Part shown: positions 41,707-58,032 of the stretch, in pieces
Numbering within the stretch: the stretch's first letter is position 1
Layout: the number at the start of each line of letters is the position of its first letter
Source of the DNA: Leucobacter tardus
GTDB lineage: Bacteria; Actinomycetota; Actinomycetes; Actinomycetales; Microbacteriaceae
NCBI RefSeq assembly: GCF_017583045.1
Contig: NZ_JAGFBF010000004.1
Coordinates: 62,001 to 126,000 of the forward strand
Length of the DNA: 64,000 nucleotides
Direction of reading: 5' to 3'
The notes under the pieces: model-generated
Told to the model about the DNA's origin: nothing
Seen by the model: the letters and a program-made list of their open reading frames with translations, nothing else
Database searches by the model: none
Position numbers and translations under genes: made by a program

Positions 41707-42687
41707 TTAGCCGTGGAACGTGCGGTAGGCCTCTGCGGCTGCCGGATGGAGCGGCTGACCCGCGGTCGAGATCAGGGTTTCCGGGCTCAGGAATTGGATG
41801 CCCGCGCTCGACTCCGGCACGAGATCGGCGGCGTGCTCGATGAGCAGCTCGACGACCCTCGAGACGACTCGTCCGTCGAGGTCCGGACGGCAGAGCAGGA
41901 GGTTCGCGACACCGATCGTGCCGACCGCATCCATGCCGGGGTAGGTGTGCGCCGGGACGACTCCGTGCTCGTACAGGCCCGGGTACCGCTGGCGGAGCGG
42001 CGGCAGCAGGTCGGCGAGGTCGAGCAGACGCAGTCCCACACGGTCGTTGACGGTCGTGATGCTCCGGATCGGGATGCCTCCCGAGATCATCATCGCGTCG
42101 ACCTCGCCGCGTTCGAGAGCATCGAGGCCGTCGTTCAGACCGAGGCGCCGCGCGCGGGCCGGAGCCGCGCTGCCGACGAGTCCGGCCGCGGCGAGGAGAC
42201 GCTCGCCGGTGAGGCGCGTTCCCGACCCGGGAGCACCCGTCGCCACCACGCGCCCGGCCAGGTCGGAGAGCGCGCGGACCGGGCCATCGCCGCGGACGAC
42301 GCAGTGGAAGTAGTTCTGGTACATGCGTCCGATCGCGACGACCTCGCCGGCGTCGACGGCATCGGAAGCGGCGACGCTGTCGAGGAGCGCGAGCCCGAGG
42401 TCGGCCGCTCCCGACACGATCAGCTCGAGGTTCTCCCGGCTCGCCTCCGACCCGAGGGCGTCCGAGCGCTCGGAGACGTCGTGCCGTGTCAGCGCGTCGG
42501 CGAGCAGCGTCGCGAACTCCTCGTACAGGCCGCCTGCCTCTCCACCGGCGACACGGAGTCGCGCGGCCGGCGGGGCCGCGACGCACGAGGCGAGCCCGAG
42601 CGACGCCGCGGCGCCGAGCGATCCGATACTCGCGAGTCGGAGCAGACCGCGACGACTCATCGGGATTCCGTGGGCGGGGTCGGTCAT
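41707..42687 (-). CDS. TAXI family TRAP-type substrate-binding protein
   Basis: A 326-residue lipoprotein. The twin-arginine-like SRRGLLRLAS and the lipobox LASC show export, perhaps by Tat, and membrane anchoring. The mature part (LRVAGGEAGGLYEEFATLLADAL) is of the TAXI solute receptor family used by TRAP transporters. No TRAP permease gene is near; instead the ATG at 42687 overlaps the stop of the sensor kinase. It may thus act as a ligand sensor for the kinase, or serve a permease elsewhere. Ligands in the family include glutamate and other carboxylates. Confidence 0.85.
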   Translation of the reverse strand: MTDPAHGIPMSRRGLLRLASIGSLGAAASLGLASCVAAPPAARLRVAGGEAGGLYEEFATLLADALTRHDVSERSDALGSEASRENLELIVSGAADLGLALLDSVAASDAVDAGEVVAIGRMYQNYFHCVVRGDGPVRALSDLAGRVVATGAPGSGTRLTGERLLAAAGLVGSAAPARARRLGLNDGLDALERGEVDAMMISGGIPIRSITTVNDRVGLRLLDLADLLPPLRQRYPGLYEHGVVPAHTYPGMDAVGTIGVANLLLCRPDLDGRVVSRVVELLIEHAADLVPESSAGIQFLSPETLISTAGQPLHPAAAEAYRTFHG

Positions 42688-44105
42688 GCGGGTACCTCGT
42701 GCTCCGGACGGCACGGCAGCTCGAGTGCGGCGACGAGTCCGCCTCCGTCAGCGGCGCGCACGGAGAACCGTCCGGCGTTCGCTTCGGCGAGTCGGGAGAC
42801 GATGGTGAGTCCCAGTCCGGTGCCGGCTATGGCGCGGTGCTTCGTGCTGCGCCAGAAACGTGCACCCGCCCGGTCGAGTTCGTCGGCGGAGAGGCCCGCA
42901 CCATGGTCTCGCACGGCGAAGGTGGCCCGCGATCCCGTTACGCTGATCCGGATGTCGACCGGTGCACCCGGGGCGTACTTGAGTGCGTTCTCGATGAGTT
43001 CGGCGACGATCTGCCCGAAGTCGGAGCGGTGGCATCTCACGGCGACATCGTCGCGATCCGGGCCGGACACCCGCACGGGTGCGGCGTGGTGGGCGATGAG
43101 CGGGGCGAGTCGTTGGAGCTCCTCCGCGACCACGTCGACGGGATCGATCACGGGCAGGAGCAGGATCGCCGCGGTGTCCGTAGGACCGTGCGCGTTCCGC
43201 TCGCTTGCCCGGTGCTCCGCGCTCGCCACGCGCAGAACGGCATCGAGCAGGTCCTCCACGCGCGCGAGTTCAAGTTGGACGGTGTGCAGCGCGTGCTCGC
43301 GAGCCTCATCGCCGACCAGTGCGAGCGTGTCGATGCGCAGGCGCAGAGCGCCGATCGGATTCCTCAGCTGATGCGAGGTCTCCGCGATCAGCTGCCGTTG
43401 CTGCTCGAGGCTCTCGGTCACCGTCGTCGACATGGCGGAGAAGGCGCGCTGCAGTTGCCTGAGCTCGGGGGGACCGGCCTCGTCGAGCACGCGCGCCTGC
43501 TCGGTCTGCGCGAAGTCGTGCACGGCGGCGCGAAGTTCTCCGATGGGGCGAAGGATCCACAGCGTGAGACGCCAGGCGAGCAGCAGTAGCACTGTCCCCG
43601 AGACGACGGCGACGCCCATGATCACGAGCCAGCGCTGCAACACATCTGCGCGGGCTTCGCCCGTGTCCACTTCGAGCACGACCGCCCCGAGCACTTGACC
43701 CGACGTCCCGAACGGTCGGGCGACGAACTCGTGCGCGGAGCTCCACGGTGTCACGAGCGGCAGTTCGGTGCGCGGCAGACTCATCGCGACGCGCCGGAGT
43801 GTGTCATCGAGTTCCCCGCCCCCGCGAACGAGATCGCCCGAGGTCAGGTACCGGTCGCCGATCCGGACGAGGACGCCCTCGTCGTAGAGCTCGGAGTAGC
43901 GGCGCATCTCGGCGTCGAGCTGATCCGCGCTCCCGTTCGACTCGGCCTCCGCGGCGAGTTCGACGAACCGATTGAGCGATGCCGCGCGATTGATCTGCAG
44001 CTCGCGGGTGGCATCGCGACTCGCAGCGAGCATCAACGTGATCGAGGCGAGAACGACGAGCAGTGCGAGCAGCGCGCTCAGCAGACCCAGCACCCGGAGC
44101 CTCAC
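42684..44105 (-). CDS. Sensor histidine kinase (TctE-like)
   Basis: A 473-residue membrane kinase. One segment at residues 5-28 and a second at about 162-186 (WLVIMGVAVVSG) enclose a 130-residue extracellular sensor domain. A HAMP region follows, then the phospho-acceptor His245 in ETSHQLRNP. The ATP-binding boxes are ELIENALKYAPG (N), DHGAGL (G1) and GTGLGLTIVSRL (G2). The frame extends upstream, but GTG at 44105 overlaps the regulator stop and starts the first membrane helix. It resembles the tricarboxylate sensor TctE. Confidence 0.87.
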   Translation of the reverse strand: MRLRVLGLLSALLALLVVLASITLMLAASRDATRELQINRAASLNRFVELAAEAESNGSADQLDAEMRRYSELYDEGVLVRIGDRYLTSGDLVRGGGELDDTLRRVAMSLPRTELPLVTPWSSAHEFVARPFGTSGQVLGAVVLEVDTGEARADVLQRWLVIMGVAVVSGTVLLLLAWRLTLWILRPIGELRAAVHDFAQTEQARVLDEAGPPELRQLQRAFSAMSTTVTESLEQQRQLIAETSHQLRNPIGALRLRIDTLALVGDEAREHALHTVQLELARVEDLLDAVLRVASAEHRASERNAHGPTDTAAILLLPVIDPVDVVAEELQRLAPLIAHHAAPVRVSGPDRDDVAVRCHRSDFGQIVAELIENALKYAPGAPVDIRISVTGSRATFAVRDHGAGLSADELDRAGARFWRSTKHRAIAGTGLGLTIVSRLAEANAGRFSVRAADGGGLVAALELPCRPEHEVPA

Positions 44106-44767
44106 GGCGTTTCCGGGTCGAAACGGTATCCGACGCCGCGGACGTTGACGATGCATCCGGGTCGGTTGAGCTTCGCGCGCAGGCCGCTCAGATGCACGTC
44201 GAGCGACCGAGACACCGCGGCGAACGCATCGCCCCAGAGTGCATCGAGGATCTGCTCGCGCGTAACGACGGATCCCGCGCGCGCCGCGAGCAGGGCGAGC
44301 AGATCGAACTCCTTGGCGGTCAGACCGAGCGCCCGTCCCCGGAAGTGCGCGGTGCGTCCGTCGAGATCGATGGCCAGATCGCCGGCGACGATCTCGCGGC
44401 GCTCGGGGATCGCCGCCCGCACGCGTCTCGCCACGGACTCGATGCGCGCGAGCAGCTCGGCGAGCCTGACCGGTTTGACGAGATAGTCGTCGGCCCCGAG
44501 ACGCAGACCGCGAACGACGCTGCGCTCGTCGTCCCGCGCGGTGAGCACGATCACGGGAGCGTCGGTGATCTGCCGCAGCTTGCGCATCGTCTCGAGTCCA
44601 TCCATATCGGGCAGGCCCAGGTCGAGCAGGATCATTTCGACCTCGCGGTGCTGCAGCAGCGCGTCGGCTCCGCGCTCCACGCGGACGGGGGAGTGGCCGG
44701 CGGCGCGCAAAGCGTCCGTCAGTGCGGCCGCCATCGCGTCGTCGTCCTCGACGATGAGCAGATCCAT
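44102..44767 (-). CDS. OmpR/PhoB family response regulator (TctD-like)
   Basis: A 221-residue two-domain regulator. The receiver shows the acidic pocket EDDD, phospho-acceptor Asp49 in LLDLGLPDMDG, Thr76 and Lys98 (LVKP). The C-terminal winged helix ends with SLDVHLSGLRAKLNRPG and VRGVGYRF. Translation is coupled to the kinase by a GTGA overlap. ATG at 44767 begins MDLLIVEDDD; the upstream frame lacks any ribosome site. Targets are unknown; the TAXI gene and a distant carboxylate transporter are candidates. Confidence 0.9.
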   Translation of the reverse strand: MDLLIVEDDDAMAAALTDALRAAGHSPVRVERGADALLQHREVEMILLDLGLPDMDGLETMRKLRQITDAPVIVLTARDDERSVVRGLRLGADDYLVKPVRLAELLARIESVARRVRAAIPERREIVAGDLAIDLDGRTAHFRGRALGLTAKEFDLLALLAARAGSVVTREQILDALWGDAFAAVSRSLDVHLSGLRAKLNRPGCIVNVRGVGYRFDPETP

Positions 44768-44966
44768 GCGTCTCAGCGTAGCGGCGTCCGAGCGCGCGTC
44801 CGCGGTGCGCGGAAACTGCATGACGGGAGGATCGCCTGTAGTCCTAAGAGACTGTTAAGAGTCGCAGCCCCGCTTCACGCGGCCAGGATCCGGTCGTACG
44901 GTGGAACGGCACATGGCCTGGACCGTGCGTCCGGGCGACACCGCAGACAAGGGAGTCATGGGCGCG

Positions 44967-46259
44967 ATGGAGCAGTCCGAGCCGACGCAGTTCGTCGGAA
45001 ACGAAGGTATCGAGACCGGAAACGAGCCGAAGTGGAGAGTCATCGGGCCTGGCCTCGTCGTCGCGGCCACCGGTGTGGGCGCTGCCGACATGGTGGCGAC
45101 GCTCGTCGCCGGCAGTCTCTACGGGTACGGACTGCTGTGGGCGGTGGTGCTCGGCGTCTTCCTGAAGATCGTGCTCGTCGAAGGCGCCGGACGGTTCACG
45201 CTGGCCACCGGGCAGACGATCTTCCAGGGGTGGCGTTCACTCGGGAAATGGACGACCTGGTACTTCGGCCCGTACATCATGATTTGGGGCTTCGTCTACG
45301 GTGCCACCGCCATGAGTTCCGCGGCAATGCCGCTCGCGGCGCTCTTCCCGGCCGTCGACCTGAAGATCTGGTCGGTGCTCATGGGGCTCGCAGGCTTCAC
45401 CATGATCTGGTTCGGCAAGTACGCCTTCTTCGAGAAGATCACCGCAGTGTTCGTCGGCATCATGTTCGTGACGGTCGTCGGACTGGCCGTCATCGCCGCG
45501 CCGAACATTCCCGAGATGTTCGGCGGACTCGTCCCGATGATCCCCGAGGGCGGCGTCGTGTACACGCTCGCGCTCGCCGGGGGTGTCGGCGGCACCATCA
45601 CCCTCGCAGCCTACGGGTATTGGCTTCGCGAGAAGGGGTGGGCAACGCCGAAGTGGATGCGGGTGATGCGCATCGACAATTCGATGGCGTACGTCATCAC
45701 CGGCATCTTCGTGATCGCGATGCTCATCGTCGGCGCCGAGGTGGTTCGTTCCGCAGGCGTGGTCCTCTCCGCGGGAGACGCGGGCCTGCTCGACCTCACC
45801 GATGTCCTGAAAGCCCGCTACGGCGACGTGATCGGCATCGGCTTCCTCATCGGCTTCTGGGCGGCGTCGTTCTCTTCCATCATCGGCGTGTGGAACGGGG
45901 TCTCGCTCATGTTCGCCGATTTCTGGGGCAACATGCGGAAGAAGGAGTCCGGTCACCCCGACACCCGTATCGGCGGCAAGTACTTCAAGTTCTACGTGCT
46001 GTGGCTCACGTTCCCACCCATGATCCTCTTCCTCCTCGATCGGCCGATCGCTCTGATCCTGGCTTACGGCGTGCTCGGATCGCTCTTCATGCCGTTCCTC
46101 GCCTTGACCCTGCTCGGCCTGCTCAACGGGAAGCGCGTGCCGAAGGAGTGGCGCAACAAGATCCACACGAACATCGCCCTCGGCATCACGGCAGCGCTCT
46201 TCCTCGCGCTCGGGATCAGCGAGCTCGTGAAGGCGGTCGCGCCGCTGTTCGGCGGCTGA
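44967..46259 (+). CDS. NRAMP-family transporter, atypical
   Basis: About 430 residues with 11 or so membrane segments and an NRAMP-type fold. The TM1 sequence is GPGLVVAATGVGAADMVAT, where metal-transporting NRAMPs have DPGN; in the TM6 region GGVGGTITLAAYGYWL replaces the MPH motif. Iron/manganese transport is therefore unlikely, and the substrate is unknown. Starts at 44901 (GTG), 44913, 44958 and 44967 are in frame. I take ATG 44967, which has AAGGGAG ahead at a good distance. It is divergent from the response regulator gene. Confidence 0.75.
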   Translation: MEQSEPTQFVGNEGIETGNEPKWRVIGPGLVVAATGVGAADMVATLVAGSLYGYGLLWAVVLGVFLKIVLVEGAGRFTLATGQTIFQGWRSLGKWTTWYFGPYIMIWGFVYGATAMSSAAMPLAALFPAVDLKIWSVLMGLAGFTMIWFGKYAFFEKITAVFVGIMFVTVVGLAVIAAPNIPEMFGGLVPMIPEGGVVYTLALAGGVGGTITLAAYGYWLREKGWATPKWMRVMRIDNSMAYVITGIFVIAMLIVGAEVVRSAGVVLSAGDAGLLDLTDVLKARYGDVIGIGFLIGFWAASFSSIIGVWNGVSLMFADFWGNMRKKESGHPDTRIGGKYFKFYVLWLTFPPMILFLLDRPIALILAYGVLGSLFMPFLALTLLGLLNGKRVPKEWRNKIHTNIALGITAALFLALGISELVKAVAPLFGG

Positions 46260-46276
46260 CGACCGTGCTCGGCGCG

Positions 46277-47026
46277 CTACGCCACGATCAGGTACAGCGC
46301 GCCGAGCACGGTCAGACCGAGGACCGCGCGCTCGAACAGCCGCTGCGAGATGCGCCCGGCGATCCATCGACCGCACAGCGCTCCGAGCAGCACGGCGGGT
46401 ACGAGCAGCAGGTCCATGAGCACGGTCTCGACGGTGATGAGCCCGAGCCCGATGGAGAACGGCACCTTCGTCAGGTTGATGATCGCGAAGAACCAGGCGG
46501 CGGTGCCGAGGAACGTGCGCACCGGCATGCGGGCAGCCAGGAAGTACATCGACATCACGGGTCCGCCCGCGTTCGCGACCATGGTGGTGAAGCCGCCGAG
46601 CGAGCCGTACGCGAGTCGCCCGAACAGGCTGACCTCGGTGCCGCCGCGCCGCGCCGCGCGTCGCCAGATCGTGATGCCGACGAGCGCGATCAGCACGATG
46701 CCGATGACCCGCTGCACACCGGTGTCGCCGACGAACGCGAGAAAGACGACCCCCAGGAGGAGGCCGGCGAGCACTGCGGGCGCGAGTCGGATGAGGGCGC
46801 GCCAGTCGGCGTGCTGTCGGTACATCGACAGGGCCACCAGGTCGCCGACGATCAGCAGCAGGAGAAGCGCCCCGGTCGACTCCTTGGCCGGCATCAGTGA
46901 GGCGAAGATGGCGATCGAGATGGTGTTGGCGCCGGGCATCGACGACTTCGAGAGTCCGACGATCAGGGCGGCGACGGCGAGCAGCGCCCACGCGACCGGA
47001 GTGAACCCGGGCAGCAGTGCGGTCAT
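46277..47026 (-). CDS. TSUP (TauE/SafE) family membrane protein
   Basis: A 249-residue membrane protein with about eight segments. VGLSKSSMPGANTISI near the start and GGFTTMVANAGGPVMSMYFLA in the middle are the two TSUP repeats. It is only distantly similar to the TSUP protein at 14381. The ATG at 47026 overlaps the stop of the SprT-like gene by ATGA; the frame extends upstream but only inside that gene. It likely exports sulfite or an organosulfonate, which cannot be decided from the sequence. Confidence 0.82.
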   Translation of the reverse strand: MTALLPGFTPVAWALLAVAALIVGLSKSSMPGANTISIAIFASLMPAKESTGALLLLLIVGDLVALSMYRQHADWRALIRLAPAVLAGLLLGVVFLAFVGDTGVQRVIGIVLIALVGITIWRRAARRGGTEVSLFGRLAYGSLGGFTTMVANAGGPVMSMYFLAARMPVRTFLGTAAWFFAIINLTKVPFSIGLGLITVETVLMDLLLVPAVLLGALCGRWIAGRISQRLFERAVLGLTVLGALYLIVA

Positions 47027-47481
47027 GACGTCTCCCGCCGACGCCACGCGATCCGGTGCGTCTCGGAGTACCCGCGCGCGCATGAGCCGCACGAGAGCGG
47101 TCGCGTGGGACGTCGGAAGCGCACGTGCTCGTGACCCGCGGCGCAGGTGCCGATCCACGGGGCGAGCTCCGCGGCGATCTCGCCGTCGTGCGTGCGGCCT
47201 CCGATGTACCCGATGTCGGCGGCGACCCGCTTCCAGCGCGTCCCGTGTCCCGCCGTGGGTCCGGCCATCGCGTGCGCGACTTCGTGGAGCAGGACCTGAT
47301 AGATCTCGTCGTCGTCCCACCGCGATGCGAGGTAGCGCGACACTGAGATGCGGTGCTCGGAGAAGTTGCACAGCCCGGCTCGCCGCTTCGCGGAGTCGAA
47401 GCGGAAGGACCAGCGTCCCGGGTCGAGGTGCATGCGGATCAGGGCATCGGCCCAGATGCGGACGCGTTCGAGATCGGCCAC
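47023..47481 (-). CDS. SprT-like zinc metalloprotein
   Basis: A 152-residue protein with the zinc metallopeptidase motif HEVAH at residues 66-70 and a distal His (GHGTRWK). A C-terminal zinc ribbon follows with Cys/His pairs in GTCAAGHEH and LSCGSCARG. SprT-like domains occur in Spartan, which cleaves DNA-protein crosslinks; bacterial members are uncharacterised. It is coupled to the TSUP gene and starts three bases after the stop of the methyltransferase-like gene. Confidence 0.87.
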   Translation of the reverse strand: MADLERVRIWADALIRMHLDPGRWSFRFDSAKRRAGLCNFSEHRISVSRYLASRWDDDEIYQVLLHEVAHAMAGPTAGHGTRWKRVAADIGYIGGRTHDGEIAAELAPWIGTCAAGHEHVRFRRPTRPLSCGSCARGYSETHRIAWRRRETS

Positions 47482-47484
47482 CGT

Positions 47485-48336
47485 TCAGCCCTGCTCGAAG
47501 AGCGAGCGGGCAGGTGCGGGGGAGTCGGTGGCCGTGGCATCGGTGACGGGTGATGCGCCACGGATGAACTCGGCGAACTCGTCGCCGACGAGCTGGCGCG
47601 CCGGGTGCGGGCCGCTCGCCAGCAGCCGCGGGAGCCACTCCCACGCGGCGCCGCTGGCACCGGCGACGAGGATCACATTGCCGAAGCGGCGCCCCTTCAG
47701 CACCTGCGGTTCTCCGATCGCCGCGACGGCGGGGAACAGCGCGTTCAACGTCGCTGCCTGTCCGCGGACGAACCGCATCCCCGCGCCGTCCGCGGCGTTC
47801 ACGACGACGACGCCGTCGGCGGAGAGCAGGGGTGCGATGAGCTCGTAGAACTCGCGGCTCGACACGTGCGCCGGGGTCTGCGCGCCCGCGAAGATGTCGA
47901 CGACCACGAGATCCATGGCGCCGCGCATGCCGGCGGGCAGACGGCCGAGCACGTCGCGCGCATCACCCCGTCGCACGCGGATACTCGCCTGCTTCGGCAG
48001 CGGCGCCGCCTCCCGTACGAGATCGACGAGGGCGCCCTCGAGCTCGATCACCTGCTGACGACTCCCCGGCCGCGTGGCCGCGATGTACCGCGGCAGCGTC
48101 AGTGCACCGCCGCCGAGGTGCAGTGCCGAGATCGGCTGACCGGGAGCGCGGCACAGATCGATGACGTGGCCGATGCGACGCACGTACTCGAAGAAGAGGT
48201 CGGTAGTGTCGCGGAGGTTCACGTGCGACTGCGGAGTGCCGTCGATCACGAGCTGGACGGCTCCGGGCACCCAGCGGTCCTCCTCGACGGTGGCGACGAG
48301 TCCCGAGGACAGGGTGATGGAGCGGGGGAGGGTCAC
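47485..48336 (-). CDS. Spermidine synthase-like / class I methyltransferase-fold protein
   Basis: A 283-residue protein with the spermidine-synthase fold. A short N-terminal beta region (LVIDGTPQSHVNLRDTTDLFFEYV) precedes the nucleotide-like site ISALHLGGGALTLPRYI and the acidic loop VIELEGALVD; VVVDIFAGAQTPAHV follows. Aspartates that bind polyamine in true synthases are not all evident, so the activity is open. The start is GTG at 48336, four bases from the PAP2 stop. A 45-residue variable tail ends it. Confidence 0.78.
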   Translation of the reverse strand: MTLPRSITLSSGLVATVEEDRWVPGAVQLVIDGTPQSHVNLRDTTDLFFEYVRRIGHVIDLCRAPGQPISALHLGGGALTLPRYIAATRPGSRQQVIELEGALVDLVREAAPLPKQASIRVRRGDARDVLGRLPAGMRGAMDLVVVDIFAGAQTPAHVSSREFYELIAPLLSADGVVVVNAADGAGMRFVRGQAATLNALFPAVAAIGEPQVLKGRRFGNVILVAGASGAAWEWLPRLLASGPHPARQLVGDEFAEFIRGASPVTDATATDSPAPARSLFEQG

Positions 48337-48340
48337 CCCC

Positions 48341-49063
48341 TCAGCCTACGCGCGACTGCCGTGGTTGGGGTGTCGTCACCCGTCGGGTACGCGGTCTGAT
48401 CGCGATCCTCCTGGCGATGATCGCGACCGCGAGGCCGAGCAGGGCCCCGGCGAACGTGTCGGTCAACCAGTGCACGTGCAGCGCGGTCCGACTCCACATC
48501 ATGGCCAGGATCCAGGCCGTCGCCAGGAACGCCGCGGCGCGGACCACCTCTCGCCGGACGCCCTCGGTACCGAGGACGACGAGGAACAGGGCAGCCGCGA
48601 GCGCGGCCGCCCCCATGGAGTGTCCGGACGGGTAGGAGAGTCCGGTGGCGTGCGCGAGCGGATCCGACGGTCGTCCCCGCTCGACGATGACCTTGAGCAG
48701 TTCCGAGGCGACGACTCCCAGTAGCGCCGCGAGCATGACGGCGCAGGCGTCTCTCGGCCGTCTGAGCGCGAAGAGCGCCGCTCCGGCGATGGCCGCCGTC
48801 GTCGCACCGCCGACGCTGCCCCCGATGTCGGCCAGACCGATCGCCACGGCGAAGAGGAGCGAGGCGGGGGAGGCCTCGACGGCTCCGTGCCACCACCGGT
48901 CGATCGGGAGCGCGCCGAGTTCGCCGAAGCGGATCCACAGTCCGCCGACGACCACGAGTGCGATGGCGGTGACGGCCCACGCGAGGGCCGCGCTCGAGGG
49001 TCGCGCGGGGGTGCCCGCCTCGAGGAGGACTGTGCCGGCAGGTGTTGAACGACCCATGCTCAT
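48341..49063 (-). CDS. PAP2-family membrane phosphatase
   Basis: A 240-residue membrane protein with five or six hydrophobic segments. The three PAP2 motifs are seen: KVIVERGRP, YPSGHSMG and SRTALHVHWLTD with the catalytic His residues. Members dephosphorylate phosphatidic acid or undecaprenyl diphosphate at the outer face of the membrane. ATG at 49063, with a second ATG two codons later, starts the frame. It is the first gene of the minus-strand group and is divergent from rpoB by 278 bases. Confidence 0.88.
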   Translation of the reverse strand: MSMGRSTPAGTVLLEAGTPARPSSAALAWAVTAIALVVVGGLWIRFGELGALPIDRWWHGAVEASPASLLFAVAIGLADIGGSVGGATTAAIAGAALFALRRPRDACAVMLAALLGVVASELLKVIVERGRPSDPLAHATGLSYPSGHSMGAAALAAALFLVVLGTEGVRREVVRAAAFLATAWILAMMWSRTALHVHWLTDTFAGALLGLAVAIIARRIAIRPRTRRVTTPQPRQSRVG

Positions 49064-49158
49064 TCACGCTACAGGGTGCGCGCTGTGAGCTCCGGCTCCC
49101 GGGATAGCCGACGGAATCGGCCGAGCACCGAGGACCCCGGCGGGTTCGACGGCCGCGG

Positions 49159-49187
49159 TTGACCTGTGGTATGAGATCGGGTACAGT
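49159..49187 (+). promoter_or_regulatory. Predicted sigma-A promoter of rpoBC
   Basis: TTGACC (49159-49164), 17-base spacer, TACAGT (49182-49187). It would give a leader of about 145 bases before the TTG of rpoB. The gap 49064-49341 holds no gene. Confidence 0.7.
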
Positions 49188-49341
49188 TGGCAGTTGCACT
49201 ACGGACACCAGTGTGCCTTCATATAGCGGTCGGCCCCGGGAGTACACGCGCAAGCGCGGTGATGTCCCGCCCGTGATCCAGAAGCAATATCACTGCAAGA
49301 CCAGGTCAACCGGCCCGACGGGGCCCACGGAGGTAGTTTCC

Positions 49342-52845
<3,504 letters not shown>

Positions 52846-52881
52846 AGCGCCCAGACGTCAATTTTCAAGCAAGGAGAACCA

Positions 52882-56775
<3,894 letters not shown>

Positions 56776-56790
56776 ACGCTGAACGACCCA

Positions 56791-56831
56791 AGAACGGGCC
56801 CCGATTCCCCTGCGGAATCGGGGCCCGTTCT
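56791..56831 (+). terminator. Terminator hairpin after rpoC
   Basis: A perfect 18-base-pair stem (56791-56808 with 56814-56831) and a five-base CCTGC loop, 15 bases after the rpoC stop. No T-run follows. It is the strongest hairpin in the window. Confidence 0.88.
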
Positions 56832-56979
56832 GCTGCGTGCCGGACGAGTCACGCGTGCACGGCGCGCCACGCGCACCACACCGGCGCGGGATCGCCGCTT
56901 TCCGGCGAAGTGCTTGTATCGTGGGGCTCACAAGCCGGCGACGAGGGGTGCGCGCGCGGCCGCGACGAAAGGTGGGACG

Positions 56980-58032
56980 ATGAGCGATACGCGCGATCCG
57001 CAATCGGCGGGTGCTCCCGTCGAGGAGTCCGAGTCGAGCAATACCGAGGTGCTTGCCGCCGTCGAACGCTCTCGCGATGCCGGATCCGGGGCCGATGCCC
57101 GCGGGTTCGGGTCGGCCGAGCGACCGGTCGAGGGTCTGGGTGAGGCTGCCGATGCCGATCCGGGGCCGCCGACCGAGCAGTGGGACGCGTCAGAGCAGCG
57201 CGCCGCCGAGTGGCGGAGCGAGGATCCGGCTCCCGTCGAGGCCGCCGAGTCGGAGCGGGACGGTGCGACGACGCCGTTCGACCGTGATGCGAACCTCGAT
57301 CACCGCCCAATCACCCTCGACGACCTTCCGAGCGCCGGGTACGACACCAGCCGCGCGGCGTTCGCACCCGCACCGGTTGCGCCGGCGGCGACGGGCGATC
57401 CGACTCTCGCTCCCGTCGATGCGCCCCGCGACGGCGAGATCCGCATCAGCTCCGATCACCCGATGGCCGCGCTCTACATGCAGACGCCGATGCCGCCCGA
57501 TCTCCGCGGCAACCGCGGCGCGGGCGTGCTCATCAGTCTGCTCGCCGCGGTGGCATTCGCGATCGTGTACGCCGGAGTCATCGCCCTCCGCCTCGCACCG
57601 GTCACTCCTCCCTCGCAGTTCGTGATGGGTGGGCTGGTGCCGTTCCTGATGTCCTGGGGATTCATCGCCGCGGTCGCGGCGTTCCTCATCGGCATGATCG
57701 TGCTGGTGCTGATCGTCGGACGCGCCGGATGGTGGGCGTACGTGCTGGGCGGATTCCCGGTCGCGGTGCTCGTCTGGGCGGCGGCGGTACTCGGGTACGC
57801 CTTCGATCCTGCCGTGATGGGTCTGTCATCGCCCGGCACCTGGGATCCGGTCGAGCTGGCGCGGATCTTCGGATTCACCACTCCGGCGCTCGGTGCGGCG
57901 ATCGTCGCGCGCGAGGTCACGGTCTGGTTCGGCGCCTGGATCGGTGCACGTGGCCGCCGTGTCACCGCCAAGAACGCGAAGCTCGTCGCGGACTACGAAG
58001 AGGCATTGGCCGAGGTGCGGTCGCAGCGATGA
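56980..58032 (+). CDS. Hypothetical membrane protein with acidic N-terminal region
   Basis: A 350-residue protein I do not recognise. The first 190 residues are hydrophilic, rich in Glu, Asp, Ala and Pro and likely disordered in the cytosol. Four or so membrane segments follow (for example GAGVLISLLAAVAFAIVYAGV, WGFIAAVAAFLIGMIVLVL, WAYVLGGFPVAVLVWAAAVL), then a basic tail. The start is ATG at 56980 with AAAGGTGGGACG before it. It overlaps the next gene by ATGA. The three genes between rpoC and rpsL appear to be one unit with an unknown role. Confidence 0.8.
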   Translation: MSDTRDPQSAGAPVEESESSNTEVLAAVERSRDAGSGADARGFGSAERPVEGLGEAADADPGPPTEQWDASEQRAAEWRSEDPAPVEAAESERDGATTPFDRDANLDHRPITLDDLPSAGYDTSRAAFAPAPVAPAATGDPTLAPVDAPRDGEIRISSDHPMAALYMQTPMPPDLRGNRGAGVLISLLAAVAFAIVYAGVIALRLAPVTPPSQFVMGGLVPFLMSWGFIAAVAAFLIGMIVLVLIVGRAGWWAYVLGGFPVAVLVWAAAVLGYAFDPAVMGLSSPGTWDPVELARIFGFTTPALGAAIVAREVTVWFGAWIGARGRRVTAKNAKLVADYEEALAEVRSQR

